From assembly GCF_014191355.1 (NCBI RefSeq), contig NZ_JACHWM010000001.1, forward strand, positions 310,001-374,000: 64,000 nt of DNA. The letters run 5' to 3'. Numbering within the stretch: the stretch's first letter is position 1; each line of letters starts with the position of its first letter. Both the position numbers and the translations under genes were made by a program. The notes under the pieces are model-generated. The model saw only the letters and a program-made list of their open reading frames with translations. It was not told the DNA's origin and made no database searches. Below are positions 18,074 through 29,938 of this stretch, piece after piece. The DNA is from Methylobacterium sp. R2-1. GTDB taxonomy: Bacteria; Pseudomonadota; Alphaproteobacteria; Rhizobiales; Beijerinckiaceae.

Positions 18074-18700
18074 GTGCGACCCTGGCGCGAGGGACCGGGA
18101 GACCGGCGCAGCTACCATCACGGCAACCTCAAGGAGGCCTTGATCGAGGCCGCACGCCGCTTCATCGCCGAGCGCGGCATCGGCGGCTTCACCCTGGTCG
18201 ATGCGGCCCGGCTGGTTGGCGTCACGCCTGCGGCGCTCTACCGCCATTTCCGCGGTCGGGAGGCGTTGCTGGAGGAGGTCGCGGGCCGCGGATTCGCTGA
18301 TCTCGCCGACCGGTTGGCGCGGGCGCTGACAGGACGCGGCACGCCGTTGGAGCGCTTCACCCGTATGGGGGAGGCTTATCTCGCCTTCGCCGAGGAGGAG
18401 CCCGGTTATTACGCGGCGATCTTCGAGGTGCGTGGTCAGGCAGTGCCCGCTCCGGCCTCCGGCCGGCCAAATCCTTTCGACCTGCTGGTCGAGGCGCTGC
18501 GCTCGACCTTTCCCGACGGCTTCGACGGCGTCGATCCGCGCTTCCTCGCGCTGGAGGTCTGGGCCCTTTCGCACGGCATCGCCACGCTCTCGGCGGCCGG
18601 CCAATTGCCGAAGCCCGGCCCCGACAAGTACGAATTGCTGCGAGCGGGCGTTCTGGCGCTCGTTCACGGAGCCGGCGGACGGCCACGGGAAAAGCCGTGA
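18074..18700 (+). CDS. TetR/AcrR family transcriptional regulator
   Basis: A 208-residue repressor-type protein. The N-terminal helix-turn-helix spans about residues 14-65 (LIEAARRFIAERG, LVDAARLVGVTPAALYRHF). The C-terminal half with MGEAYLAFAEEEPGYYAAIF matches the WHG-type ligand domain. The start is a GTG at 18074, 16 residues before the HTH. A perfect palindrome lies just downstream, between this gene and the DUF2852-like gene, and is the best candidate operator. The inducer is not predictable. Confidence 0.88.
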   Translation: MRPWREGPGDRRSYHHGNLKEALIEAARRFIAERGIGGFTLVDAARLVGVTPAALYRHFRGREALLEEVAGRGFADLADRLARALTGRGTPLERFTRMGEAYLAFAEEEPGYYAAIFEVRGQAVPAPASGRPNPFDLLVEALRSTFPDGFDGVDPRFLALEVWALSHGIATLSAAGQLPKPGPDKYELLRAGVLALVHGAGGRPREKP

Positions 18701-18735
18701 ACCTCAGCCCTTGAAACAGCCGAGGCGGCCCCGCA

Positions 18736-18758
18736 TGTGAATGTTGTTCACATTCACA
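18736..18758. promoter_or_regulatory. Perfect palindrome, probable TetR operator
   Basis: TGTGAATG and CATTCACA form a perfect eight-base inverted repeat across a seven-base spacer. It lies 36 bases after the TetR stop and just before the next gene. The TGAATG/CATTCA arms resemble known TetR-family operators. Confidence 0.55.
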
Positions 18759-18775
18759 CCCCGGAGCCCTCAGCC

Positions 18776-19255
18776 GTGAACACGTCCTCCACCTCTCCCT
18801 GGTCCTGCGGCACGTCTCGCCGGAGCGGCCCTTTTCCCAAGCGTTCGCTTGAAATCGGCGCGATCGTCGTCGCTTTCGTTTATTGGTGGCCGGTGGCCGT
18901 CGCCTACGTCGCCTGGAAGATCGCGGGCTATCCTGCGCTCGGCCAGATGAAGGAGTTCGCCAACAGCGGTAGCTTCAGCTTCGCCGGCGGCGATGGCCGG
19001 TCGCGCTTCGCCCGCGCTTTCGAGGCGGCCAAGGGATATTCCGGCACCGGCGCCGCCTCCGGCAACTGGGCCTTCGAAGAGTATCGCCGGGCCGAACTGG
19101 AGCGCCTGGAGGCACGCCGCCGCGCCCTTCAGGAAGAGAGTCAGGCTTTCGCCGAGTTCGTCGAGGAGCTGAAGCGGGCCAAGGACCGCGAGCAGTTCGA
19201 TGCCTTCATGGCCAAGCGCCGCTCGGAAGGTGGTGGCCCGACCATCGAGGCCTGA
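18776..19255 (+). CDS. DUF2852-like membrane protein
   Basis: A 159-residue protein with one hydrophobic segment at about residues 25-48 (IGAIVVAFVYWWPVAVAYVAW), a Gly/Ser-rich linker, and a C-terminal charged helix that looks coiled-coil (RRAELERLEARRRALQEE). It ends in AFMAKRRSEGG. The WWPVAVAYVAWKI core and the C-terminal FVEELKRAKDREQFDAFM pattern fit DUF2852. I chose the GTG at 18776; a GTG at 18737 lies within the palindromic operator and is unlikely to be the start. Function is unknown. Confidence 0.72.
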   Translation: MNTSSTSPWSCGTSRRSGPFPKRSLEIGAIVVAFVYWWPVAVAYVAWKIAGYPALGQMKEFANSGSFSFAGGDGRSRFARAFEAAKGYSGTGAASGNWAFEEYRRAELERLEARRRALQEESQAFAEFVEELKRAKDREQFDAFMAKRRSEGGGPTIEA

Positions 19256-19289
19256 TCCACGCACTCCCAACGAAAACCTAGATCTCAGG

Positions 19290-19325
19290 AAGGGCTCCTC
19301 ACCGGTACCGGTGAGGAGCCCTTCG
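19290..19325 (+). terminator. Long palindromic terminator
   Basis: GGGCTCCTCACCGGT at 19292-19306 is followed directly by its exact reverse complement at 19307-19321. This 30-base perfect palindrome can fold as a hairpin of about 13 pairs, followed by TTCG. It lies 37 bases after the DUF2852-like gene. Confidence 0.65.
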
Positions 19326-19510
19326 CGTATCGTCCGGGTGTTAGGTGTGCAGTGCAGCGATTCCGTCACACCAAGCGGTTGCCGCGCGCCGCTGACGCCT
19401 TAACTGCCGCCTCCGGGAACAAGCGGGCGCCGGGCGCCTTGTGAGACACAGAAGCGGCCGCCCACCCTGAGCGACGAGCGATTCTTATTCCAGTGGAGAC
19501 CGGTGGCCTG

Positions 19511-21316
19511 ATGCGGCGCGCCCATGCGATGCGGTTCGGCAGCGAGTTTGCCGAGGACGGTGTGCGGTTTGCCCTGTGGGCGCCCACTGCCAAGGACGTG
19601 ACCCTCGTCGTGGATGGGGCCGACCACCCGATTCCCGATGTCGGCGAGGGCTGGCGCCGGACCACGCTTCCCGACGTCAAGGCCGGTGCGCGCTACGGTT
19701 TCCGCATCGACGGCGATCACGTGGTGCCGGACCCGGCCTCCCGCTTCCAGCCCGACGACGTGTCGGCGCCGTCCGAAGTGATCGACCCGAACGCCTATGC
19801 GTGGTCGGACGGCGACTGGACGGGGCGGCCCTGGGAAGAGGCTATCGTCTACGAGCTGCATGTCGGAACCGCGACGCCAGAGGGCACTTATGCGGGCCTG
19901 GAAAAACGGCTCGACGATCTGGTCGATCTCGGGGTGACGGCGATCGAGCTGCTGCCGCTCGCCGACTTCAAGGGCTCGCGCAACTGGGGCTACGACGGTG
20001 TGCTGCCCTACGCTCCGGATTCAGCCTATGGCCGCCCGGACGACCTCAAACGCCTGATCGACACCGCCCACGCCAAGGGCTTGATGGTGCTGATCGATTG
20101 CGTCTACAATCACTTCGGCCCGGCCGGGAACTACCTGCATTCCTACGCGAAGACCTTCTTCACCGAGCGTCACCAAACTCCGTGGGGCGCGGGCATCAAT
20201 TTCGACGGCACGGAATCGGGACCGGTCGTACGCGACTACTTTATCGAGAACGCGCTCTACTGGCTGAAGGAATACCATTTCGACGGCATCCGCTTCGACG
20301 CGGTGCACGCGATACTCGATGATTCCGAAAAACACTTCCTTGCCGAACTTGGCGAGACGATCCGCACGACATTCCCGGATCGCCATGTCCACCTGATCCT
20401 GGAGAATGAGGCCAATCAGGCCCGCTGGCTGGAGCGCGACGATAAGGGCCAGCCGATCCTTCATAGCGCGCAATGGGCGGACGATTTGCACCATTGCTGG
20501 CACGTGCTGCTGACCGGTGAGGAGGCCGGCTACTACGCGAGCTTCGCCGATAGGCCGGTCGAGCATCTGGCCCGCTGCCTCGCGGAGGGTTTCGCCTACC
20601 AGGGCGAGCCGTTCCCGACCCTCGACAATCATCCCCGCGGCGAGCCCTCGGGCCACCTGCCGCCCTCGGCCTTCGTCACCTTCCTCCAGAACCACGATCA
20701 GGTCGGCAATCGCGCGCTCGGCGAGCGACTGAGCCATCTCGCCGATCCGAAGAAATTGGCACTCGCCCGCGCCGGGCTGCTGCTCGCGCCGCAGATCCCG
20801 ATGCTGTGGATGGGAGAGGAATGGTCGGCCTCGGCGCCGTTCCTGTTCTTCGTCGATTTCGCGCCGGACGACGAGCTGAACAAGGCCGTACGCGAAGGAC
20901 GCCGCCGCGAGTTCAAGAGCTTCGCGGCGTTTGCCGACGACACCTCCGTCATCCCCGATCCGACCGAGGCCAAGACTTTCGAGGATTCGAAGATCGATTG
21001 GGACGAGGCCGAGACCGAGCCGCACCGCGCCGTCTGGGCCGACACCCGCAACCTTCTCCAGATCCGCCGGCAGAACGTCGTGCCGCTCACCAAGAGCCGC
21101 TTCCTCGGTGCCAAGGCCGAAATCCCGGCGCCGGGCGTGGTGGACTGCACGTGGCGCTACGAGAACGGCTGGCTGCGCTTCGTCGCCAATGTCGGCGATG
21201 ACGAGTTCGCGGCGAACGCCGATGGCGGTCAGGTGATCTGGTCGAACGGAGCTTCGCAACAGGCCATGCAGCTTCCGTCCTGGACCGGCGTGTTCCTGAT
21301 TGGGGGCGCCAAGTGA
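19511..21316 (+). CDS. treZ: Malto-oligosyltrehalose trehalohydrolase TreZ
   Basis: TreZ cleaves trehalose from malto-oligosyl-trehalose made by TreY. The 601-residue GH13 enzyme has an N-terminal beta-sandwich (RFALWAPTAKDVTLVVDG), the catalytic barrel with LIDCVYNHFGP, nucleophile Asp in GIRFDAVHAI, acid/base Glu in LILENEAN, and LQNHDQVGN. It is the first gene of the glucan operon and ends in a GTGA overlap with the malQ-treY fusion. An in-frame GTG at 19493 would add six residues; GGAG lies between the two starts and favours 19511 weakly. Confidence 0.93.
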   Translation: MRRAHAMRFGSEFAEDGVRFALWAPTAKDVTLVVDGADHPIPDVGEGWRRTTLPDVKAGARYGFRIDGDHVVPDPASRFQPDDVSAPSEVIDPNAYAWSDGDWTGRPWEEAIVYELHVGTATPEGTYAGLEKRLDDLVDLGVTAIELLPLADFKGSRNWGYDGVLPYAPDSAYGRPDDLKRLIDTAHAKGLMVLIDCVYNHFGPAGNYLHSYAKTFFTERHQTPWGAGINFDGTESGPVVRDYFIENALYWLKEYHFDGIRFDAVHAILDDSEKHFLAELGETIRTTFPDRHVHLILENEANQARWLERDDKGQPILHSAQWADDLHHCWHVLLTGEEAGYYASFADRPVEHLARCLAEGFAYQGEPFPTLDNHPRGEPSGHLPPSAFVTFLQNHDQVGNRALGERLSHLADPKKLALARAGLLLAPQIPMLWMGEEWSASAPFLFFVDFAPDDELNKAVREGRRREFKSFAAFADDTSVIPDPTEAKTFEDSKIDWDEAETEPHRAVWADTRNLLQIRRQNVVPLTKSRFLGAKAEIPAPGVVDCTWRYENGWLRFVANVGDDEFAANADGGQVIWSNGASQQAMQLPSWTGVFLIGGAK

Positions 21317-24300
21317 GTAGTTCGGACGTGAGTGTTTCGGACGTGAGTGCCCTTGAACGCCTCGCCGACCTCGTCGGCATCGCCGACGGTTTCACCGATG
21401 CCTTCGGTCAGCGGGTCGATACGCCGCTCGAAGTTCGCCGCGGCATGCTCGACGCTCTCGGCTTTTCCGCCGGCGACGACGATGCCGTGCGCTGCAGCCT
21501 CGCCGCTGTCGAGGCCGTGCGGGCCAACGTGGTTCCTTCTCTGCTGGCCGCCGAGGCGCGGCGCGGCCTACGCGTGCCCGTGCGGATGGGGGTGACCTCG
21601 GGGGCCGTCGCATGGCGGCTCGTCGATGAGCACGACCGCTCCCGCGAGGGACGCGCCACACTCACCGCCTCGGAGGACGGCGCGGGGTTCGATCTGACGC
21701 CGCTGACCCCGGGCTACCACCAACTCACGGTGACTGTCGGCGACCGCCGGGCGCAGGCCTGGATCGTCGCTGCACCGCAGCGCTGCTGGCGACCGCGCGC
21801 CTACGCCGAGGATGGAGCCCGCGACTGGGGCCTCGCCGCCCAGCTCTACGGTCTGCGCTCGCCGAGCAATCTCGGCATCGGCACCTACGCGGATGCGGGT
21901 CGCGCCGCCCGCGACGCGGCGCTGCGCGGTGCGTCTTTCCTGGGTTTGAGCCCAGCTCATGCCCTTTTTCCAACCGACCGGGCCAAGATCTCCCCCTATT
22001 CGCCATCCTCGCGGCTGTTCCTCGAAACCCTCTACATCGAGCCGGGCGCGCTGCCGGGCTTTTCCGGCAGCCGCGCGGCCGAGCTACTTGAGAGTCACCG
22101 CGCCCGCATCGAGACGCTGCGCGACACGTCCCTCGTCGATCATGCCGGCGTGTGGGAGGTGCTGTCTCCCATCCTCGAAGCCTACTGGGAGAGCTCGGAT
22201 GCAAAGGCCGGCAAGGATGCCGGCTTCACGGCCTTCCGCGAGGAAGGTGGCGAGAACCTCGCATCGCACGCCACCTTCGACGCGCTTTCCGAGCACTTCC
22301 GGGCGACGGGTGCACACTGGCTCGGCGACTGGCCGGAAGAATACCGTTGCGCCGGCACCGATGCCGTCCGGGCCTTCGCCCAGGAGAATGCCGACCGCAT
22401 CGGGTATCACGTCTTCCTGCAGTACCTCGCCGACAGCCAGCTCAAGGCTTCGTCCGAGATGGCGCTCAAGGCCGGCATGCGGCTCGGCCTCTATCGCGAT
22501 CTCGCGGTCGGGGCTGACCGGGGTGGATCCGAGATCTGGTCTCACCCGGAGCGCTTCGCCAACGGCGTTTCCATCGGCGCCCCGCCGGACCTGCTCGCGC
22601 CCAAGGGCCAGGATTGGGGCCTGCCGGCCTTCGATCCGCTGGAGATGGAGCGCGACGGCCTCAAGGCGTTCCGCGCGTTGGTGAAGGCGAACATGCGCCA
22701 TGCCGGTGCGATCCGCATCGACCATGCGTTTCAGCTCGCTCGCCTGTTCCTGATCCCGCTCGGGCGTTCCGCCCGTGAGGGCGCCTACGTGGCGATGCCG
22801 TTCGAGCCGATGCTGGCGGTGCTGCGGCTGGAGAGCCATCGTTCCAAATGCCTCGTCATCGCCGAGGATCTCGGTACCGCGCCAGAAGGGTTTTCCGACG
22901 CGCTGATGCAATCGGGCATCCTGAGCTACCGCATTCTCGCCTTCGAGCGGGAACAGGGCGGCGCCTTCAAAGCGCCCGAGGCCTATCCGAAGGACGCGCT
23001 CACCGCGATCACCACCCACGATCTGCCCACTTTCGTCGGCTGGTGGCGCGGCGTCGATACGGACACCCGGCAATCGCTCGGTCTCTACGATGCCGATCGG
23101 GCCGAGACCGAGCGCACGGAGCGCGTCGCTGAGCGCTGGCGCCTGTCGGAGGCGCTGGCCTCCCAGCAACTCCTGCCGAGTTCCGAGCCGCCGGAACACG
23201 CGCCGTTCGAGGCCGCTGCCCGCTACCTCGCCCGCGCGCCCTCGATCCTGACCGCCGTTCAGTACGAGGATGTGGTCGGCGAACTCAGCCAAGCCAATGT
23301 GCCGGGCTCGACCGAGGGCTATCCGAACTGGCGGCGCAAGCTCGATCGGAATCTGGAGGCCATCGCCGCGCCGGGCGGTCCGCTCGCCAAGCTTGCCGCC
23401 GCCCTTTCGGCGGAGGAGCGCGGGCCGCGCTCGGGCGCCGCGCGCCTCGCCTCGGCCCCGCCGCGGGCGACCTACCGCCTGCAGTTCCACGAGGGCTTCA
23501 CCTTCGCGGACGCGGAGACAATCGTCCCTTACCTCGCCAAGCTCGGCATCAGCCACGTCTATGCCTCGCCGCTTCAGCGGGCGCGGCCAGGCTCCACCCA
23601 TGGCTACGACATCGTCGATCACTCGCAGATCAACCCGGAGATCGGTGGCGAGGAGGGCTTCCGCAGCTTCACCGACGCACTCCGCGCGCACGGACTGAAG
23701 CTCCTGCTCGATATCGTGCCCAACCACATGGGTGTCGGCGGCGCCGACAATCCCTGGTGGATCTCGGTACTCGAATGGGGCGGCCTCTCGCCCGCAGCCA
23801 ACGCCTTCGACATCGATTGGGAGCGGCTAGGCGCCAACGGCAAGCTCGTCATCCCCTTCCTCGGCGAGCGCTACGGCGAAGCGCTGGAGAAGGGCACCCT
23901 GGAGCTGAAGTTCGATGAAGCGGCTGGCGCCTTCAGCGTCTGGCACTACGAGCACCAATTCCCGATCTGCCCGCTGCAATATCCGACGATCCTCAATCGG
24001 GCCCTCGCGGCGCTCGGCGAGATCGGCGACGACATGTCCGCGGAGGTGCTCTCGATCACCGAACGCCTGCGTGCCATGGGTGAGGAGACCAACTTCGAGC
24101 GCCGTCGGGCCATGCCGGAGGCCGCCGAGGAGCTGAAGCGCCAACTCGCCGGCGCCGTGCGCGCCTCGCCGCAGATCGCCGCCTCGATCTACCGGGCGCT
24201 GCATCTCCTCAACGGAAACCGCGACTATCCTGATAGCTTCGGCCCGCTGCACCGGCTGCTCGAACAGCAATCCTATCGGCTCGCCCATTGGCGCATCGCG

Positions 24301-26253
24301 TCGAGCGACATCAACTACCGCCGCTTCTTCGACGTGAACTCGCTTGCGGGCTTGCGCGTCGAGCTGTCGGATGTGTTCGTTCGGTCGCACGACCTGCTGT
24401 TCCGCCTGATCGGCGAGGGGCGGATCGACGGTCTGCGCATCGACCATATCGACGGTTTGGCCGATCCGCTCGGCTATGCCCGCGCGCTTCAGGCTGCCGT
24501 CGGGCCGGGCTTCTACATCGTGGTCGAGAAGATCCTTGAGCCGGGCGAGAAGCTGCGCGACTGGCCGGTCGCCGGCACCACCGGCTACGACGTCCTGAAC
24601 CAGCTCGACGGCATTCTGGTCGACCAGGCACTGAAGCCGCGCATCGAAAAATTCTATCGGTGGGCCACCGATATGGATGAGCCTTACGGCTTCCAGTTCC
24701 GGGCGGCCAAGGCGGAGATCCTCGAGATCAGCTTCGCCTCCGAACTCGAAGTGATGACCGGCGACCTCAAGCAGATCGCCGATTCAGACCGACGCACTCG
24801 CGACTTCTCCACCAACGCGATCCGCCGGGCGCTCATCGAGATCGTGGCGCGCTTTCCCGTCTACCGTTCCTACCTGCCGGGCGATCTCGATGAGACCGAG
24901 ATCGAGGCCGAGGACGTCCGGTTGATCGAGGGGGCCGTGCGCAAGGCCAAACGCTGGAGTGCCTTGCCGGATCGCTCGGTGCACGATTTCGCGGCCGACG
25001 CCCTGCTCGGCCGCATCGATGTCGGTGGTGCCGGTCATCCGGACCAGCAGGTCGTCCTGCGCTTCCGCCGCCGCTTCCAGCAGCTCACTGGCCCGGTGAT
25101 GGCCAAGAGCCTGGAAGACACGCTGTTCTACCGTTTCGTGGAACTTCTCGCCCTCAACGAGGTCGGCGGCGATCCCGGCGAGTACGGCATCGACGCGGAG
25201 CATTTCCACGCGCTCCAGGCAGCGCGTGCCCGCGACTGGCCGAACGCGATGATCACCACGGCTACCCACGACACCAAGCGCGGCGAGGATGCCCGCTCGC
25301 GTCAGCTCGCCCTCTCCGAACTGCCGGAGGAGTGGGCTCGCGCCTGGGATACGTGGCGCCGCGCGTCGGAGCCGCACATCAAGCCCGTCGAAGGGGAGCC
25401 CGCCCCGGACGCCAACGATCAGTGGATGTTCCTCCAAGCGATCCTCGGCGCGTGGCCGCTGGAGCTTCTGGAGCGTGACGACGCGGGCGCGATCGAGGAT
25501 TTCCGCAAGCGCCTCGATGCCTATGCCGAGAAGGCGCTGCGAGAGGGCAAGCGCCGGTCGAGTTGGGTGAATGTCGACGAAGGCTACGAGGGTGCTGTCC
25601 ACGCGCTCTTCGCTGCTCTCGTCGTTCCCGGTTCGGACTGCCTCAACCGGCTGCGGCCCCTGGTGCGGCGGCTCGCCTTCCTCGGCATGATCGCCGGGCT
25701 CGGCCGCACGGTGCTCAAATGTACCCTGCCGGGCATTCCCGATACCTACCAGGGCACCGAGTTCTGGGACTTCTCGTTCGTCGATCCCGACAACCGCAGG
25801 CCGGTCGACTACGAGGAGCGGGCGCGGGCCCTGGAGGCCGGCGGCGCGCCGGCCGATCTGATCGGCGCGTGGCCTGACGGTCGCGTGAAACAGGCGACGT
25901 TGGCGCGTCTGCTCGCCGACCGGGCGGCGCGCCCAGCTTTCTACGCCGATGCCGATTACCGGCCGCTCGCTGCGGACGGCAAACGCGCCGATCACATCAT
26001 CGCCTTCACCCGCTCGGCGGCGACCTCCGGCGCGGATGATTTGCTGGTGGCGGTACCCCGCCTCGTCGCACGGCTGACGCCCGAATCAGGTTGGTCGGGC
26101 GAGGCGTTCGTCGGAACGGTCCTGCCGGTGCCGGACGGCAGCCGGTGGGTGGATGTGATCGGCGGCAGCGAGGTCGGCGCCGAGAATGGCCGGCTCGATC
26201 TCGGTCAACTCTTCGCAACACTGCCCTATGTGGTGCTGCGACGCGCCGCTTGA
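21313..26253 (+). CDS. treY: MalQ-TreY fusion: 4-alpha-glucanotransferase / maltooligosyltrehalose synthase
   Basis: A 1646-residue bifunctional enzyme. Residues about 60-700 are a GH77 4-alpha-glucanotransferase (AAQLYGLRSPSNLGIGTYAD, nucleophile in RIDHAF, acid/base in IAEDLG, and TTHDLPTF). Residues about 715-1646 are a GH13 maltooligosyltrehalose synthase (ATYRLQFHEGFTF, DIVPNHMG, GLRIDHIDGLADP, VEKILEPGE, TATHDTKRGED), which isomerises the terminal bond of a maltodextrin to trehalose. All catalytic residues of both halves appear present, and no frameshift separates them. The GTG start overlaps the treZ stop. Joining the two lets MalQ lengthen short dextrins for TreY. Confidence 0.93.
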   Translation: MSSSDVSVSDVSALERLADLVGIADGFTDAFGQRVDTPLEVRRGMLDALGFSAGDDDAVRCSLAAVEAVRANVVPSLLAAEARRGLRVPVRMGVTSGAVAWRLVDEHDRSREGRATLTASEDGAGFDLTPLTPGYHQLTVTVGDRRAQAWIVAAPQRCWRPRAYAEDGARDWGLAAQLYGLRSPSNLGIGTYADAGRAARDAALRGASFLGLSPAHALFPTDRAKISPYSPSSRLFLETLYIEPGALPGFSGSRAAELLESHRARIETLRDTSLVDHAGVWEVLSPILEAYWESSDAKAGKDAGFTAFREEGGENLASHATFDALSEHFRATGAHWLGDWPEEYRCAGTDAVRAFAQENADRIGYHVFLQYLADSQLKASSEMALKAGMRLGLYRDLAVGADRGGSEIWSHPERFANGVSIGAPPDLLAPKGQDWGLPAFDPLEMERDGLKAFRALVKANMRHAGAIRIDHAFQLARLFLIPLGRSAREGAYVAMPFEPMLAVLRLESHRSKCLVIAEDLGTAPEGFSDALMQSGILSYRILAFEREQGGAFKAPEAYPKDALTAITTHDLPTFVGWWRGVDTDTRQSLGLYDADRAETERTERVAERWRLSEALASQQLLPSSEPPEHAPFEAAARYLARAPSILTAVQYEDVVGELSQANVPGSTEGYPNWRRKLDRNLEAIAAPGGPLAKLAAALSAEERGPRSGAARLASAPPRATYRLQFHEGFTFADAETIVPYLAKLGISHVYASPLQRARPGSTHGYDIVDHSQINPEIGGEEGFRSFTDALRAHGLKLLLDIVPNHMGVGGADNPWWISVLEWGGLSPAANAFDIDWERLGANGKLVIPFLGERYGEALEKGTLELKFDEAAGAFSVWHYEHQFPICPLQYPTILNRALAALGEIGDDMSAEVLSITERLRAMGEETNFERRRAMPEAAEELKRQLAGAVRASPQIAASIYRALHLLNGNRDYPDSFGPLHRLLEQQSYRLAHWRIASSDINYRRFFDVNSLAGLRVELSDVFVRSHDLLFRLIGEGRIDGLRIDHIDGLADPLGYARALQAAVGPGFYIVVEKILEPGEKLRDWPVAGTTGYDVLNQLDGILVDQALKPRIEKFYRWATDMDEPYGFQFRAAKAEILEISFASELEVMTGDLKQIADSDRRTRDFSTNAIRRALIEIVARFPVYRSYLPGDLDETEIEAEDVRLIEGAVRKAKRWSALPDRSVHDFAADALLGRIDVGGAGHPDQQVVLRFRRRFQQLTGPVMAKSLEDTLFYRFVELLALNEVGGDPGEYGIDAEHFHALQAARARDWPNAMITTATHDTKRGEDARSRQLALSELPEEWARAWDTWRRASEPHIKPVEGEPAPDANDQWMFLQAILGAWPLELLERDDAGAIEDFRKRLDAYAEKALREGKRRSSWVNVDEGYEGAVHALFAALVVPGSDCLNRLRPLVRRLAFLGMIAGLGRTVLKCTLPGIPDTYQGTEFWDFSFVDPDNRRPVDYEERARALEAGGAPADLIGAWPDGRVKQATLARLLADRAARPAFYADADYRPLAADGKRADHIIAFTRSAATSGADDLLVAVPRLVARLTPESGWSGEAFVGTVLPVPDGSRWVDVIGGSEVGAENGRLDLGQLFATLPYVVLRRAA

Positions 26254-26392
26254 GAGCGGCGCAAGACTCTTCCGGTCATCGGCCCTGACGCTGTGACCGA
26301 ACCGGGGCCGCGGGCGTTTCCGGACAGCCACTCTGCGGCCTTTGAACCATCAGAACGCGCGAAGGCGTGAAGCGACAAGACGGAGGCGATCG

Positions 26393-29767
<3,375 letters not shown>

Positions 29768-29938
29768 CGACCCGTGCCCCCATCGGACCCGCCTCCACTT
29801 TCGGTGCGGGGCGCTCTAGATCGGGCGGAATACGGCGCTCACCGTCGTGTTCTCGCCAAGAAGCGAGCCGAGGAAGCTCGCACTCCGGAGCCGCAGGGCC
29901 CGGTTCCGCTCTCGAAAGTGACGTGAGGCAGCGACGGG

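Noticed and set aside
19420..19450. EcfG promoter upstream of treZ (GGAAC near 19417)
   Set aside because: The -10 position reads CTTG instead of CGTT, so the match is too weak to report as a promoter.
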